A stretch of 64,000 nucleotides of DNA, from the NCBI RefSeq assembly GCF_016905005.1, contig NZ_JADIKC010000011.1:36931-100930 (forward strand), written 5' to 3'. The stretch is from Dyella kyungheensis (GTDB lineage: Bacteria; Pseudomonadota; Gammaproteobacteria; Xanthomonadales; Rhodanobacteraceae). The translations under genes and the position numbers were made by a program. Positions 62,624-64,000 of this stretch are shown piece by piece. The number at the start of each line of letters is the position of its first letter. Positions within the stretch are counted from its first letter, which is position 1. The notes beneath the pieces were generated by a model. The model made no database searches, was not told where the DNA came from, and saw only the letters and a program-made list of their open reading frames with translations.

Positions 62624-63771
62624 ACGCGTCGATGCAGATGTGGCGCGATACCGCCGTACGCCTGTGGCAACGCTGGCCCTTATCGCGCCTATGCCGCTGG
62701 TGGCTGGGAGAACTGGCGGCCATGGTTCCGGTTTCGATGCGCCACCGACTCTCGCAAGATGCCGATTGGCATGTCATCGAGTGGATGGAAGGGGAGTGGC
62801 AACTGCGCCGTGCCGATGACGCGATGCCCATGGCCAGCTGGAGCGACGCGCTAGCCATCGATCAGCAACAGGCGATCATCGGGAAGGCGTTTGATGGGAC
62901 TTCGCCAGACACCTTGCGGCTGGTGTTGCTCGTGCCCGGTGCATGGGGCTTGCGTCGCCGCATCGCATTTCCGGTTGCCAGCCGTGATCGGCTGGAACAG
63001 GCGGCCGCGTATGAGATCGATCGGCAGACGCCTTTCCGAGCCGCGCAGGTCTTCCATGCCTTGGGTGCCACCACCTTGGTGGCGAATGGTACGCGGCTGC
63101 AAACGGACCTGGTGGTAGTGCCGCGCGCGATGCTCGAACCGTTGCTGGTGAAGCTGAGTGCGCTGGGCATATCGCTGGACGCAGTGGATGTTCGACTCGA
63201 TGGCGGGCGGCTTGGGGCGAACCTGCTTCCGGAGGGCGACCGGCCGAGGCGTGTCAACCGCCGGCTGCGGCTCAATCTTTGCTTGTTCGCAGGTGCCTGC
63301 ATTTTGCTCGTTCTTTCCTTGCTGCAGTGGTTGCACAACCGTGAGGCCGCGCTCCAGGTCATGCGCGACGAAGTGGCGCGCATGCAAGGCGATGTCCAGG
63401 CGGTTTCAACCTTGAGGCAGACGCTGCAGGACCACGCGGGAGCAACCGGCTTCCTGGCGCAGCGTAAGAAGGGAGACACGAGTGCCCTGTCGATTCTGCA
63501 GGAACTATCGTCGCGGCTTCCGCAGAATGCATGGCTGGAGCGGTTGACCATCGATCACGCCGGCCAGATCGGCATGCAAGGGCAGGGCGCGCAGGCAGCG
63601 TCGTTGCTGGAAGCACTGAAGGGATCGCAGTGGCTGGTTGAGCCTGCTTTTCAGGGATCGATCCAGAAGGAGCCATCCACCGGCAAGGAACGCTTCTACA
63701 TGGTCGCGCAGCTGCGCAAGGCCGCCGAGGCGAAGCCTAAAGCGCCGGCCGCCGCAGGGAGCGCGCCATGA
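62620..63771 (+). CDS. gspL: Type II secretion protein GspL (PilN-like C terminus)
   Basis: The 383-residue protein has a cytoplasmic half at about 45-205 that corresponds to the GspE-binding actin-like domain (LRLVLLVPGAWGLRRRIAFPV, AAAYEIDRQTPFRAAQV). One membrane helix lies at about 217-237 (LNLCLFAGACILLVLSLLQW). A periplasmic coiled coil and ferredoxin-like domain follow (SILQELSSRLPQNAWLERL), similar to PilN. It connects the ATPase to the pseudopilus machinery. It overlaps gspM by ATGA at 63768-63771. Confidence 0.88.
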   Translation: MNASMQMWRDTAVRLWQRWPLSRLCRWWLGELAAMVPVSMRHRLSQDADWHVIEWMEGEWQLRRADDAMPMASWSDALAIDQQQAIIGKAFDGTSPDTLRLVLLVPGAWGLRRRIAFPVASRDRLEQAAAYEIDRQTPFRAAQVFHALGATTLVANGTRLQTDLVVVPRAMLEPLLVKLSALGISLDAVDVRLDGGRLGANLLPEGDRPRRVNRRLRLNLCLFAGACILLVLSLLQWLHNREAALQVMRDEVARMQGDVQAVSTLRQTLQDHAGATGFLAQRKKGDTSALSILQELSSRLPQNAWLERLTIDHAGQIGMQGQGAQAASLLEALKGSQWLVEPAFQGSIQKEPSTGKERFYMVAQLRKAAEAKPKAPAAAGSAP

Positions 63772-64000
63772 AGCTGACCGCGCTCAAGCCGCGCGAGAGT
63801 CGCATCGCCGCCGTGCTGCTGTTGCTGGTGGTGTTGGTGATCGCCTATTTCGCCTTGCTGCACTGGTGGTTCGTGGCGCCGCTGCAGTCGATTCGCGCGG
63901 AGATGGACGATCTGCGCGACACGCATGCGCGTTACGCCGCCGCCATCGCCGAGAAGCCGCAACTGCAGCAACGCATTGCCGCGATGGGCGCGGGGCAGGC
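63768..64000 (+). CDS. gspM: Type II secretion protein GspM, N-terminal part
   Basis: About 78 residues are visible before the window ends. A basic start (MKLTALKPRESR) is followed by one membrane helix (IAAVLLLLVVLVIAYFALLHWW) and a periplasmic coiled coil (SIRAEMDDLRDTHARYAAAIAE), the normal GspM plan. It pairs with GspL. The remaining xps-type genes (N and D) would be expected beyond the edge. Confidence 0.85.
   Translation, partial: MKLTALKPRESRIAAVLLLLVVLVIAYFALLHWWFVAPLQSIRAEMDDLRDTHARYAAAIAEKPQLQQRIAAMGAGQ

Overview
The window is high-GC bacterial chromosome with dense, well-packed operons. It most resembles a gammaproteobacterium of the Xanthomonadales, probably Rhodanobacteraceae (a Dyella/Luteibacter/Rhodanobacter-like organism). 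The reasons are a Xanthomonas-type oxidative L-fucose pathway whose dehydratase keeps the published Xanthomonas campestris residue numbering, a carbohydrate cluster with its own TonB receptor like the X. campestris N-glycan cluster, and a type II secretion operon that starts with gspE and runs E-F-G-H-I-J-K-L-M as in xps. Genus assignment is inference.

Region 1 (1-1.5 kb) holds the end of a pentapeptide-repeat protein and a two-gene YeeE/YedE sulfur-compound permease. Region 2 (1.5-10.2 kb) is a complete non-phosphorylating L-fucose pathway. An IclR regulator is divergent from a FucP-type permease and a mutarotase. A six-gene minus-strand operon encodes fucose dehydrogenase, fuconolactonase, fuconate dehydratase, 2-keto-3-deoxyfuconate dehydrogenase, a fumarylacetoacetase-fold hydrolase and L-lactate dehydrogenase, giving pyruvate and lactate. 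Region 3 (10.5-29.1 kb) supplies the sugar: glucokinase, GH2, three GH29 fucosidases, GH18, GH20, GH3, a sialidase-like protein and a 1003-residue TonB-dependent receptor. The set fits stepwise dismantling of a fucosylated N-acetylglucosamine-containing glycan, such as a plant complex N-glycan. A near-palindrome of the form ATATRAACT-N3-AGTTYATAT lies in the regulator/permease gap and before the TonB receptor, with a related shorter-spaced site before the fucose operon. This suggests one regulon.

Region 4 (29.5-56.1 kb) is the most unusual part. A secreted protein of unknown function is followed by a periplasmic STN-TonB_C fusion, a FecI-like ECF sigma factor and a FecR-like anti-sigma factor. 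Next come a TpsB (FhaC/ShlB) transporter, a DUF2341-LamG-ExbB fusion, ExbD, TonB, a porin, two small envelope proteins and a 4381-codon filamentous-haemagglutinin TpsA. A PstS-like secreted phosphate-binding protein follows. The tpsB and tpsA leaders share an ECF-type promoter (GGTTCAG-N17-CGTCTTT), which links the sigma factor to the secretion system. The layout recalls, from memory, the VreA-VreI-VreR/PdtA-PdtB/ExbB2-ExbD2-TonB4/Hxc locus of Pseudomonas aeruginosa, which responds to phosphate starvation.

Region 5 (56.5-64 kb) is the type II secretion operon gspE to gspM, truncated by the window end. A 170-bp long-inverted-repeat element is inserted between gspE and gspF. No CRISPR array, rRNA, intact tRNA, transposase or prophage was seen.
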